A DNA stretch of 64,000 bases. Source: Pollutimonas sp. M17. GTDB taxonomy: Bacteria; Pseudomonadota; Gammaproteobacteria; Burkholderiales; Burkholderiaceae_B. The notes beneath the pieces were generated by a model. That model saw only the letters and a list, made by a program, of their open reading frames with translations, did no database searches and had not been told where the DNA came from. The stretch is from assembly GCF_025836975.1 (NCBI RefSeq), contig NZ_CP107548.1, positions 3,286,001-3,350,000 of the forward strand, in the 5' to 3' direction. Numbering within the stretch: the stretch's first letter is position 1; every line of letters starts with the position of its first letter. Position numbers and translations under genes: made by a program. Positions 57,031 to 64,000 of this stretch are shown here, piece by piece.

Positions 57031-58644
57031 TTACTCGACGCTGATGGCCATGCCATCACGCTGCGGGTCGGCCGCACCGGCCGAGCGGCCACCATCTATA
57101 CGAATGCCGTGCAGCGCCGCAAAAGCAAAAGTTTGCGGTGAACGCACAACGTCGTACCCGTCGGCGGCCAACTCATCAGAGACCGAACGCCGAATGCGGT
57201 TGCAAATGTCGATGGAATTCGAAACACCGACCAATCGTGGCGCTGCGACAGCCGCCTCGATACTCATATCATAGTCAACGATGTTGACGATGCTTTGAGC
57301 CACGGTTGGAGCGATGTAGCTGCCACCCGGCGCGCCGATGACGATCGACGGATCGTCCCCTTCAAAGACTATGGTCGGCGCGGCCGAGCTGGCCCGGCGC
57401 TTGCGCGGTGCGATCGATGCCGCCTTGCCGGGACGAGGATCGAATCGCGCCATCAGACCGTTGTACATGAAGCCCAGACCGTCGGTGATCGCGCCAGACG
57501 GACTGCCCAACGAATGGGTCAAGGCCACGGCATTGCCTTCCTTATCGACGACCGAAATATGGGTCGTATCGCGCTGGGACAAATCCAGGCGCTCGACGTT
57601 GGCACGCTCGCCCCGCTTGATCTGATCCGCCAGCATGGCGGCATAGTCCTTGGAGAGCAGTTTCTCGACAGGCACGTCGACATAAGCGGGGTCGCCCATG
57701 TTCGTATCCTTGTCGATGGTCATGCGCTTCATGGCTTCGAACAGCGTCCGCACATACTCGGTGGAGCCGTGCCGCATGCTGCCGATATCGAAATTTTCCA
57801 GGATATGCAGCAGTTCGATCATGGGCATGCCCGACCCCGGAGGAGGGCTGGAGGCAATACGCCGCCCACGATAGCTGCCCCACACAGGCGCAGCCTTGCT
57901 GACGCCGTACTGGGCCAGGTCTTCCAGGCCGATCAGGCCCCCGTTGCGGGCGAAATCGTCGGCGATCTGCTGGGCAATCTCGCCATGGTAGAAGATGTCC
58001 GAAGAGCCGCTTTTCGCAATGCGCTCCAGCGTCCTGCCCATATCGGGGTTGCGCAGGATATCGCCTACCTGACGCAACGATCCATCTTCATGAAAATACA
58101 CGCGGCGGCCCGTTTCGGAAAAGCGCAACTTGTCCAGCGTGTTGGCCTGCCCGTCGCCGCTCTGATCCTTGGTCCAGTACCAGTGCATATGCGGGCGAAC
58201 CATGAAACCCTCTTCGGCATAGCGAATCGCCGGGCGGATCAGGTCGGCCCAATCCCAGGTGCCGTAGTCCTTCAAGGCTGCTTCGTAGCCTTTGAGCGAA
58301 CCGGGCGTGCAGCAGGCCAGATAGCCGATTTCGGAGATATTGCCTTCGAGCAGGAAGCCGAAGCCGTCACGGCTCTGGCCAATCAGCTTGTCGAGCCACA
58401 TGTCCGGCGTTGCGGCGATAGGCGCCAACGCATAGAACTCGAGAATCTCGTGTATGCCGCGTTTAGGCATGTAGACATGCATCGAACCAAACCCGCCAAT
58501 GCCTGACATCTGCGGGTCAACCACGCCCTGGGTGAATGCGCAGGCCAGCGCAGCATCTATGGCGTTGCCGCCACGTTCCAGGACGCTGGCGCCCGCTTCG
58601 ACGGCTTCAGGCTGGGGCGCCACTATCGTCGCATTGCGATTCAT
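57031..58644 (-). CDS. ggt: Gamma-glutamyltransferase-family protein, no signal peptide
   Basis: 537 residues. The proenzyme is normally cut before the catalytic Thr, here T-T-H-I-S-V-V-D near residue 361, leaving a small subunit with the G-A-P-G-G-S loop near 440. The protein starts directly in the family fold (A-T-I-V-A-P-Q-P) with no export signal, so it should act in the cytosol, unlike the periplasmic Ggt of E. coli. Between a peptide importer and a hydrolase it probably removes the gamma-glutamyl group (or a similar amide) of an imported compound. Confidence 0.9.
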   Translation of the reverse strand: MNRNATIVAPQPEAVEAGASVLERGGNAIDAALACAFTQGVVDPQMSGIGGFGSMHVYMPKRGIHEILEFYALAPIAATPDMWLDKLIGQSRDGFGFLLEGNISEIGYLACCTPGSLKGYEAALKDYGTWDWADLIRPAIRYAEEGFMVRPHMHWYWTKDQSGDGQANTLDKLRFSETGRRVYFHEDGSLRQVGDILRNPDMGRTLERIAKSGSSDIFYHGEIAQQIADDFARNGGLIGLEDLAQYGVSKAAPVWGSYRGRRIASSPPPGSGMPMIELLHILENFDIGSMRHGSTEYVRTLFEAMKRMTIDKDTNMGDPAYVDVPVEKLLSKDYAAMLADQIKRGERANVERLDLSQRDTTHISVVDKEGNAVALTHSLGSPSGAITDGLGFMYNGLMARFDPRPGKAASIAPRKRRASSAAPTIVFEGDDPSIVIGAPGGSYIAPTVAQSIVNIVDYDMSIEAAVAAPRLVGVSNSIDICNRIRRSVSDELAADGYDVVRSPQTFAFAALHGIRIDGGRSAGAADPQRDGMAISVE

Positions 58645-59495
58645 GCGCGATTCTCCTTGAGCACTTTGGCCAGGAACGCCTTGGCATGGCCCAGAACTTT
58701 CATGCGGTCATGCGATACGCCGGCGACCTCTTCCAGCGTCACGCTGACGCCAGCCGATTCAAATGAAGCCTTCAGCGTGCGCAAACGTGCGGGTCGGCTA
58801 TCGCCGGCGTCGTTGGCACCTTCCATGTAATAGGCCGTTCCGGGCCTGCGGACGATCTCCCAGGTTTCAAGATCAAGGTCGCCCACGAGCATCTGTGTGG
58901 GCACCTTCGCCAGTGCGGCGGCATTGAACGGGCGGCCAAACTTCTCGGCCAGGTCGCGAACGCCAACCCACCAATCCTTGTCGGGATCCAGCAGCGTCAC
59001 CGAACCGGGGGCGCCTATGCTGACCGCCCACAGTTTCTCGGGATGCAGGATGGCGAAGCGGTGGGCGAACTGCCCGCCGCCGGAATAGCCGAACATGGCG
59101 AACCTGGACCAGTCCTGCTCATACTTGGCGGCCATTTCCTCGACCATCGCCAGCACGATCTCGTCGTAGCGGATGTCGCCCTCGAACATGTACTTGTAGC
59201 CCGAGCGCTCGCCATCGCCCCGCACATTCATCGGGAAGATAGGACAAAGGATGGCGCAATCGTTATAAAGGCCGAATTCGGCAAAACCATCGCGAAAGTC
59301 GATGGCCGAGGTGCGGCCCGTTCCGTGCACCGCCACCAGCAGATCGAGCTTGCGGCCATCGGCAACGGTAGGAGGCACATACAGCAACATGTGAAAACGG
59401 GGGTCGACGGCCGACGCAAAAATCGCGGTTTGACCGTAATCGTAGACCGCACGCGCACGCGCAGCGGCGGCGGCGCTCGAGCCAGGCTCTTGCAT
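58641..59495 (-). CDS. Alpha/beta hydrolase
   Basis: 284 residues. The oxyanion region V-A-V-H-G-T-G is near residue 52, the nucleophile elbow G-Y-S-G-G-G near 130, and candidate acid/base residues are Asp in V-G-D-L-D near 205 and His in G-V-S-H-D near 262. It resembles poly-hydroxybutyrate-depolymerase-like and phthalyl-amidase-like esterases. Start 59495 has AGGAG six bases upstream; two earlier in-frame Met codons lack a ribosome site. It overlaps ggt by 4 bases. Confidence 0.85.
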   Translation of the reverse strand: MQEPGSSAAAAARARAVYDYGQTAIFASAVDPRFHMLLYVPPTVADGRKLDLLVAVHGTGRTSAIDFRDGFAEFGLYNDCAILCPIFPMNVRGDGERSGYKYMFEGDIRYDEIVLAMVEEMAAKYEQDWSRFAMFGYSGGGQFAHRFAILHPEKLWAVSIGAPGSVTLLDPDKDWWVGVRDLAEKFGRPFNAAALAKVPTQMLVGDLDLETWEIVRRPGTAYYMEGANDAGDSRPARLRTLKASFESAGVSVTLEEVAGVSHDRMKVLGHAKAFLAKVLKENRA

Positions 59496-59586
59496 AACTT
59501 CTCCTGAGGGATTTGTCATATGCGCCGGGGAGGCGGCTTGCCACCCCGGCAAACGAAGGGGCAGAACAGCCCCTTGATATCAATGC

Positions 59587-61176
59587 TTACTTGGCGTTGC
59601 CCGCGGGACGAATTTCGAAAGCCATCGTGTACTTGTCGCTACGGGGCGTGAAATCGACCTTCTTGCTCGCGCCCAGCACCGCGTTCTCGTAGTGCATGGG
59701 CAGTATCCATAGATGGTCAAACGTCAACTCCGACACTTCCTGCAGTTGCTTCTCGCGATCGGCGTCGTTCAAGTTCGATGTAGCCTTGGCCAACAGCTCG
59801 TTGATTTCAGGTACGTCGACGCCACCACCGTTGTAGCGGCCCGTGCCTTTCTTCGGATCGCGTCCAGCCACCAGCGCCAGCGCGGGATTGGACACCTCGC
59901 CCGTGTTCACGCCCCAGGCGCCCAGGAAGAAGGAATAGTCACGCGCAGCATACTTGGGCGAGTACACGGACCATGGCACGACCTCGACCTTGGTCTCGAT
60001 GCCGATACGAGCCAACATCTGGCCTACTGCCTGCAGGACTTCGCTGTCGTTCACATAACGACCCGCGGGGCCGTGAATGGTCAGAGCAAAACCATCAGGA
60101 TAGCCGGCTTCGGCCAGCAATTCCTTGGCCTTGCGCGGATCATACTTGACGGGTTGAACCTTGTCGGAGTGCCCGAAGAAGCCTTCGGCAACGAACTGAT
60201 CGGCAACGGTGCCATTTTTCTGCATGACGCGGTCGACGATAGCGGGACGATTGATCGCCATGAGCATGGCACGGCGCACACGCTCATCCTTGAAGGGATT
60301 TGCGGCCAGCGGCGAGCCGTCCTTGGCTTTGGCAAACGGCGTTTGGTCGCGGAAGACGTCCAGTCCCAGATAGACCAGGCGGGTCGATATGCCACGGATG
60401 ATCTTCAGGTTCTTGTTTCCTTCAACGCGGCTGACCCCTTCGGCGGGAAGGTTTTCGATGATATCCAGGTCGCCCGCCAGCAACGAAGCCAAACGGCCGC
60501 CATCATCGGTGACCATGCGCAGTGTCACCTTGCTCCAAGGCATGGGTTTGGCAAAATAATTGTCGTTGCGCACGAGCTCGATGCGGTCGCCAGGCGTATA
60601 ACCGGCGAACTTGAACGGCCCTGTGCCAACGGCCGCCTTGCCGGTCTCGAAATCCGCCACGCTGGCATTGGCATAATCGGAACTGATGATGCGGATACGG
60701 CTAAGCGAATTCAGCAGCAGGGGGTCGGGCCGGGTGGTTTCCACGACGATGGTGTAGGGGTCCTTGGCAACGACATTGGCAATATTGCGGGTGTATGCCG
60801 CAAAAGCCTTGGTCGGCTTGTCGCGCGCACGCAGCAACGACGCCACGACGTCGTCCGCGTCGAACTTGGACCCATCGTGAAAGCTCACGTCTTTGCGCAG
60901 GTTGAACTGCCAGTGCGTGTCATCCACGACCTGCCACGATTCGGCCAGTTGCGGATTATTCTCGGCCCGGCCGCCGCGGCTGATCAGGCTGTCGAAAATG
61001 TGGCGCGAAGCCGCATTGTTGGGAGAGTTGGAGTCCTGGTGGGGATCCAGTGATGTGATCGGCGCCGCCAGACCCACGTTCAACGAGGGATCTTGCGCCA
61101 TGGCCGGAACCGCAGCCGCGGTCAGCAGCGTAAACGCAGCGCCGCGCAGCAGATGAGTCAATGATGATTTAAACAA
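59587..61176 (-). CDS. dppA: Dipeptide-type ABC solute-binding protein (family 5), TTG start
   Basis: 529 residues. Family 5 landmarks are S-L-D-P-H-Q-D-S near residue 45, W-Q-F-N-L-R-K-D-V-S-F-H-D-G near 95 and V-R-R-A-M-L-M-A-I-N near 300. A TTG at 61176 is preferred over an ATG 32 codons upstream: AAAGGAG lies seven bases before it, and it places the signal peptide (L-R-G-A-A-F-T-L-L ... A-M-A-Q-D) at the very N-terminus. It delivers a peptide or glutathione-like substrate to DppBCDF. Confidence 0.9.
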   Translation of the reverse strand: MFKSSLTHLLRGAAFTLLTAAAVPAMAQDPSLNVGLAAPITSLDPHQDSNSPNNAASRHIFDSLISRGGRAENNPQLAESWQVVDDTHWQFNLRKDVSFHDGSKFDADDVVASLLRARDKPTKAFAAYTRNIANVVAKDPYTIVVETTRPDPLLLNSLSRIRIISSDYANASVADFETGKAAVGTGPFKFAGYTPGDRIELVRNDNYFAKPMPWSKVTLRMVTDDGGRLASLLAGDLDIIENLPAEGVSRVEGNKNLKIIRGISTRLVYLGLDVFRDQTPFAKAKDGSPLAANPFKDERVRRAMLMAINRPAIVDRVMQKNGTVADQFVAEGFFGHSDKVQPVKYDPRKAKELLAEAGYPDGFALTIHGPAGRYVNDSEVLQAVGQMLARIGIETKVEVVPWSVYSPKYAARDYSFFLGAWGVNTGEVSNPALALVAGRDPKKGTGRYNGGGVDVPEINELLAKATSNLNDADREKQLQEVSELTFDHLWILPMHYENAVLGASKKVDFTPRSDKYTMAFEIRPAGNAK

Positions 61177-61254
61177 TTTTTGCTCCTTTTGGCGGCGAAC
61201 ATCAGGCCCATGCCAGCCAATCTTTTGTATGTCGTCGGCACCTGAAACGTCGTA

Positions 61255-61283
61255 TATAAACAAAGCATTCACAGTTATGTCAA
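61255..61283 (-). promoter_or_regulatory. Promoter of dppA operon
   Basis: On the minus strand a perfect TTGACA (61283-61278) is followed after 17 bases by TTTATA (61260-61255); a TATATA at 61258-61253 gives a 19-base alternative. The transcript would begin about 70 bases before the dppA start. The region is shared with the divergent IclR gene. Confidence 0.6.
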
Positions 61284-61374
61284 ACTTAATTTCTTCGTTT
61301 TTTATCTAGTAAAATAAACTGAGCAGCGCCCAAAAAGCAGCTTTCGCCGCAAGACGAACGAATGGAAGACACTC

Positions 61375-62127
61375 ATGAAAAATGAAAAATATGTAATAGA
61401 ATCAGTGGATAAAGCTTTTTCTCTGTTGATCGAAGTCGCTCGTTCGCCGCGTTCTAACCTAACGAATCTCGCGGAAAAGGCTAAACTGAACAAATCAAGA
61501 GCCTATCGTTTGTTGTACACAATGGAACAGCGCAAGGTCATAAAAAAAGAGGAGAACAATACCTATAGCCTGGGCGACACCATGCTGATCCTGGGCATCA
61601 CCGCAAGCGCCCAGCTCGATCTGATCCGCCTGGCCACCCCCATCATGGAGGACCTCTGCCAGCGAGTGAACGAAACCGTGCAACTGCGCACTGTGGACCA
61701 TCTCGACGCGCTTTGCATCGCCAAGACCGAGCCCTCCCGCGACCTGCGCGTACACGCCAACATAGGGCGTCGGCGCCCGCTCTATACAGGCTCGCCCAAG
61801 TGCCTGCTGGCCTACCAAAGCCAGGAGTTCATCGATCGATGCATTCCCGACTATCCCCCGCCACTCACCGATCACACGCCCAGGACTCGAGACGAGGTCC
61901 TTCAGGCGCTTGCAAGCATCCGTCAGCAGGGATATTGCGTCAGCCGCGGCGAAGTCGATACCCATCAGATCGCTTGTTCAGCTCCGGTTTTCAGCTTCAA
62001 CAACGCCATTGTCGCGACGATACACGCCGTCGCACCCAAGTTCAGAGTCGGTGAGTCCGAGCTGGAGCATATGATCCGTCAAGTCACGTCGGCGGCAGAA
62101 CGGCTATCGGCCGAACTGGGGCGCTGA
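61375..62127 (+). CDS. IclR-family regulator with AT-rich 5' half
   Basis: 250 residues. The winged helix (about 5-65) includes S-V-D-K-A-F-S-L-L and N-L-A-E-K-A-K-L-N-K-S-R-A-Y-R-L-L; the effector domain (about 80-245) has R-V-N-E-T-V-Q-L-R, G-S-P-K-C-L-L-A-Y and R-Q-Q-G-Y-C. By hand count, bases 61381-61560 are about 39% GC while 61561-61740 are about 63% GC, a sharp change near the domain boundary. It is divergent to the dpp/ggt operon and presumably its regulator. Confidence 0.92.
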   Translation: MKNEKYVIESVDKAFSLLIEVARSPRSNLTNLAEKAKLNKSRAYRLLYTMEQRKVIKKEENNTYSLGDTMLILGITASAQLDLIRLATPIMEDLCQRVNETVQLRTVDHLDALCIAKTEPSRDLRVHANIGRRRPLYTGSPKCLLAYQSQEFIDRCIPDYPPPLTDHTPRTRDEVLQALASIRQQGYCVSRGEVDTHQIACSAPVFSFNNAIVATIHAVAPKFRVGESELEHMIRQVTSAAERLSAELGR

Positions 62128-62191
62128 ACCATTCAGCGGTGTGGAACCAGCACGCCAAGCGGCACGCTGTGGCGGCAGCAAGGCCGGACAA

Positions 62192-62323
62192 TTAGGCATG
62201 GCTCCGGATGGCGAAGAACACCCGCCGCAACTGCTTGCGAAGCGCCGCCTTGCCTCGTGCACCTGTCCCGCGAGCCTGAAATACATTCTTTGCAAGATCA
62301 ATGCCGATTGGCGTAATCTTCAT
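62192..62323 (-). pseudogene. IS110-family transposase remnant
   Basis: A 43-codon frame reads M-K-I-T-P-I-G-I-D-L-A-K-N-V-F-Q followed by G-K-A-A-L-R-K-Q-L, the N-terminus of IS110-type DEDD transposases, including the first catalytic Asp. It then stops; intact proteins have over 300 residues. Neither the rest of the gene nor clear element ends are seen in the 302-base gap 62128-62429, whose other parts show no gene. Confidence 0.82.
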
Positions 62324-62429
62324 GGTGGACGCCCTTCTGAAATGCAGTGAGTGTTGGCACCCTCGCGGCAGGCACTGCGATACGGGCGTCTTCAGATAGC
62401 GGCGCCCATTCCATTGTTTCGCCGCGTGG

Positions 62430-63320
62430 ATGCCAATCATGGATGACGACGCCCTCTCCTTCAATTCACTTCGGCCGCGATTGCAGCAGATCGCCTACCG
62501 GATGCTCGGCTCGGTGGCCGAGGCCGAAGATATTGTGCAGGATGCCTGGCTGCGCTGGCACGGGGCGGCGCGCGAGGAGATCGGCAATGCGGAAGCCTGG
62601 CTCGTTGCCGTAACGACACGAATTTCCATAGACCGGCTGCGTGCCGCCAAGGTCCAACGCGAGGCCTACACCGGCATCTGGCTGCCGGAACCGGAGATGA
62701 CCAGCCTGCCCGCCACGCCAGAGCAACTCACGGAGCGCGCCGACGATGTCTCGCTGGCCTTGCTGGCGCTGCTTGAACGGCTTACACCCGAAGCACGGGC
62801 GGCATTCCTGCTGCATGAAGTCTTTGATGAAGATTATTCAAGCATCGCGGAAACGATAGGCAAGACGCAGGCCGCCTGCCGCCAATTGGTAAGCCGGGCC
62901 AAAGCTCAATTGCGGGAGGGGCGCAGCCGCCGCACCGTGCCGCCCGAAACCCATCTGCGCCTGCTGGAGTCCTTTGCCCGCGCCATACATATGGGCGACT
63001 TTGCCGCGATCAACGCCATGCTGGCCGAAGACGCGGTCCTGGTGGGCGACGGCGGCGGGAGGGTCACCAGCTTTCCCCGTCCCATGGTGGGCGGCCGACG
63101 CATTGCTCAGCTTTTCTACGCGTCCTTCCTGCGTTTCGGGGGCGAAGCACGCATGCGGCTCGTGGCCCTCAATGGCCAATGGGCATTCCTGCGCTTCATC
63201 GAAGGCAAACTGGAATCCGCGATGTCCATCGAATCGGATGGAGAACGTATCGTCCAGATTCAGGTGCAGCGCAATCCGGACAAACTGACGCATATTGCCG
63301 CAGCCATTGGAACGGATTGA
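62430..63320 (+). CDS. ECF41-type sigma factor with SnoaL-like extension
   Basis: 296 residues. Sigma region 2 (about 15-80, with A-E-D-I-V-Q-D-A-W) and region 4 (about 115-170, with D-E-D-Y-S-S-I-A-E-T-I-G) are linked by the ECF41 motif W-L-P-E-P near 89. The C-terminal NTF2/SnoaL-like domain contains the two other ECF41 hallmarks, D-G-G-G near 207 and N-P-D-K-L near 284. In ECF41 proteins this domain takes the place of an anti-sigma factor. ATG 62439 is an alternative start; neither has a strong ribosome site. Confidence 0.92.
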   Translation: MPIMDDDALSFNSLRPRLQQIAYRMLGSVAEAEDIVQDAWLRWHGAAREEIGNAEAWLVAVTTRISIDRLRAAKVQREAYTGIWLPEPEMTSLPATPEQLTERADDVSLALLALLERLTPEARAAFLLHEVFDEDYSSIAETIGKTQAACRQLVSRAKAQLREGRSRRTVPPETHLRLLESFARAIHMGDFAAINAMLAEDAVLVGDGGGRVTSFPRPMVGGRRIAQLFYASFLRFGGEARMRLVALNGQWAFLRFIEGKLESAMSIESDGERIVQIQVQRNPDKLTHIAAAIGTD

Positions 63321-63491
63321 TTTCCGCGCGGGGTGGCTTGCGGCTTTTGGTGCCTGCAGGTCAACACCCTGAGTCCGCCCGGACGCCTACCGCCGATGGC
63401 GGCGCAGGTCTACGATGTTGTCCAGCGGCGCATTGCCGCAAAGCGTTCCCGAGTTCCTGGGAAGCTTCTTCATCGTCCGCCTGGAGAAACC

Positions 63492-63971
63492 ATGACACAG
63501 CGCATCAACTACATGCAGCAATCGCCCGAACTGTTCAAGAAATTCCTTGAATTCAGCAACCAGCTCAAGTCAGGAGCCATAGAGGAAACGATCCGCCACC
63601 TGGTCGCCATCCGCGCTTCGCAGATCAATGGCTGCGCGTTTTGCCTTGACATGCATGTCAAGGAAGCCTACATCCATGGCGAACGTCCCCTCCGCATCCA
63701 TCATCTTGGCGTATGGCGCGAATCGACGCTTTTCGCTCCCCGCGAACGCGCCGCGCTGGCCTGGACGGAGGCGTTGACGCAGTTGCCCGCGCACGGCGTA
63801 TCCGACGACGTCTACGAAAAGGTTCGCACGCAATTATCCGAGAAGGAGCTGTCCGACCTGACCTTCGAAGTCATGTCCATCAATGCCTGGAACCGGGTCA
63901 ATGTCGCCTTCAGGACGGTGCCGGGCTCGGCCGACAAGGCGTGGGGCCTGGATAAGGCGAACCTGGCCTGA
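63492..63971 (+). CDS. Carboxymuconolactone decarboxylase / AhpD-like protein
   Basis: 159 residues. The core C-A-F-C-L-D-M-H near residue 45 is the C-x-x-C-x3-H redox site of AhpD-type members, so a peroxidase or disulfide reductase role is more likely than decarboxylation. CTGGAG lies 6 bases before ATG 63492; an upstream extension of the frame is not supported. It is the standard neighbour and target gene of ECF41 sigma factors. No clear ECF41 promoter (TGTCACA-like) was found in the 171-base gap before it. Confidence 0.9.
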   Translation: MTQRINYMQQSPELFKKFLEFSNQLKSGAIEETIRHLVAIRASQINGCAFCLDMHVKEAYIHGERPLRIHHLGVWRESTLFAPRERAALAWTEALTQLPAHGVSDDVYEKVRTQLSEKELSDLTFEVMSINAWNRVNVAFRTVPGSADKAWGLDKANLA

Positions 63972-64000
63972 GTTCGGCCCGGGCCGCCCAACGAAGGCGC

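Noticed and set aside
63333-63491. A longer form of the AhpD-like protein
   Set aside because: The extra N-terminus has no family similarity, whereas ATG 63492 has a ribosome site and gives the normal length.
63321-63491. ECF41-dependent promoter before the AhpD-like gene
   Set aside because: No TGTCACA-like -35 with a properly spaced CGTC-type -10 could be found by eye.

Overview
The window is a gene-dense, GC-rich stretch with about 60 protein genes and no rRNA, tRNA or CRISPR. Several things point to a beta-proteobacterium of the Alcaligenaceae type (Bordetella, Achromobacter, Pusillimonas and relatives): Bug/TctC receptors both with and without TctAB partners, many IclR regulators, and TRAP, TctABC and ABC importers each paired with small catabolic operons. 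That placement is an inference from gene content; no marker gene is present.

Layout. (1) 1-1555: the end of an MFS transporter and a YjdF-type membrane protein. (2) 1614-17051: a divergent sugar-acid locus. The minus strand carries a CUT1 sugar ABC transporter, a D-2-hydroxyacid dehydrogenase, an IlvD/Edd dehydratase and a UxaA/GarD dehydratase. The plus strand carries TctCBA, an SDR, an Ldh-type dehydrogenase, a FadR-type GntR regulator and a second SDR. A perfect FadR-type operator (TGGTAATACCA) lies in the divergent promoter. (3) 17158-31231: a locus with two paralogous polar-amino-acid-type ABC transporter cassettes (only one has an ATPase), a fumarylacetoacetase-family hydrolase plus SDR, an IclR regulator, a DUF1537 acid-sugar kinase next to a RuBisCO-like protein, a VOC protein, a LacI regulator, an MFS permease and a 59-residue membrane protein. 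The kinase/RuBisCO-like pair matches the known isoapionate (D-apiose) phosphorylation and cleavage step. (4) 31249-39066: a six-gene aromatic operon (Rieske oxygenase, cis-diol-type SDR, intradiol dioxygenase, oxo-dienoate hydratase, PDR-type reductase, HpcH aldolase), with an IclR regulator and an orphan Bug receptor. It mixes ortho-cleavage and meta-cleavage enzymes. (5) 39296-51822: a TRAP transporter whose receptor gene lies 5.9 kb from its membrane genes, with an amidase, an IclR regulator, hydantoinase A/B, two FAD oxidoreductases and an alpha/beta hydrolase. Two promoter regions about 9 kb apart carry the same three-box ATCGAT operator with identical spacing. (6) 51917-53107: an AraJ-like MFS exporter. 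(7) 53120-62127: a dipeptide-type ABC importer with a gamma-glutamyltransferase that lacks a signal peptide, an alpha/beta hydrolase and a divergent IclR regulator. (8) 62192-63971: an IS110 transposase remnant, then an ECF41-type sigma factor and its characteristic carboxymuconolactone-decarboxylase-family partner.

Overall this is a row of self-contained modules: importer, two to six catabolic enzymes, dedicated one-component regulator. The most promising leads are the RuBisCO-like protein/kinase locus, the two shared operator architectures (ATCGAT triple box; TGTCCG half-sites), the hybrid aromatic operon, and an IclR gene whose HTH half is AT-rich while its effector half is GC-rich.
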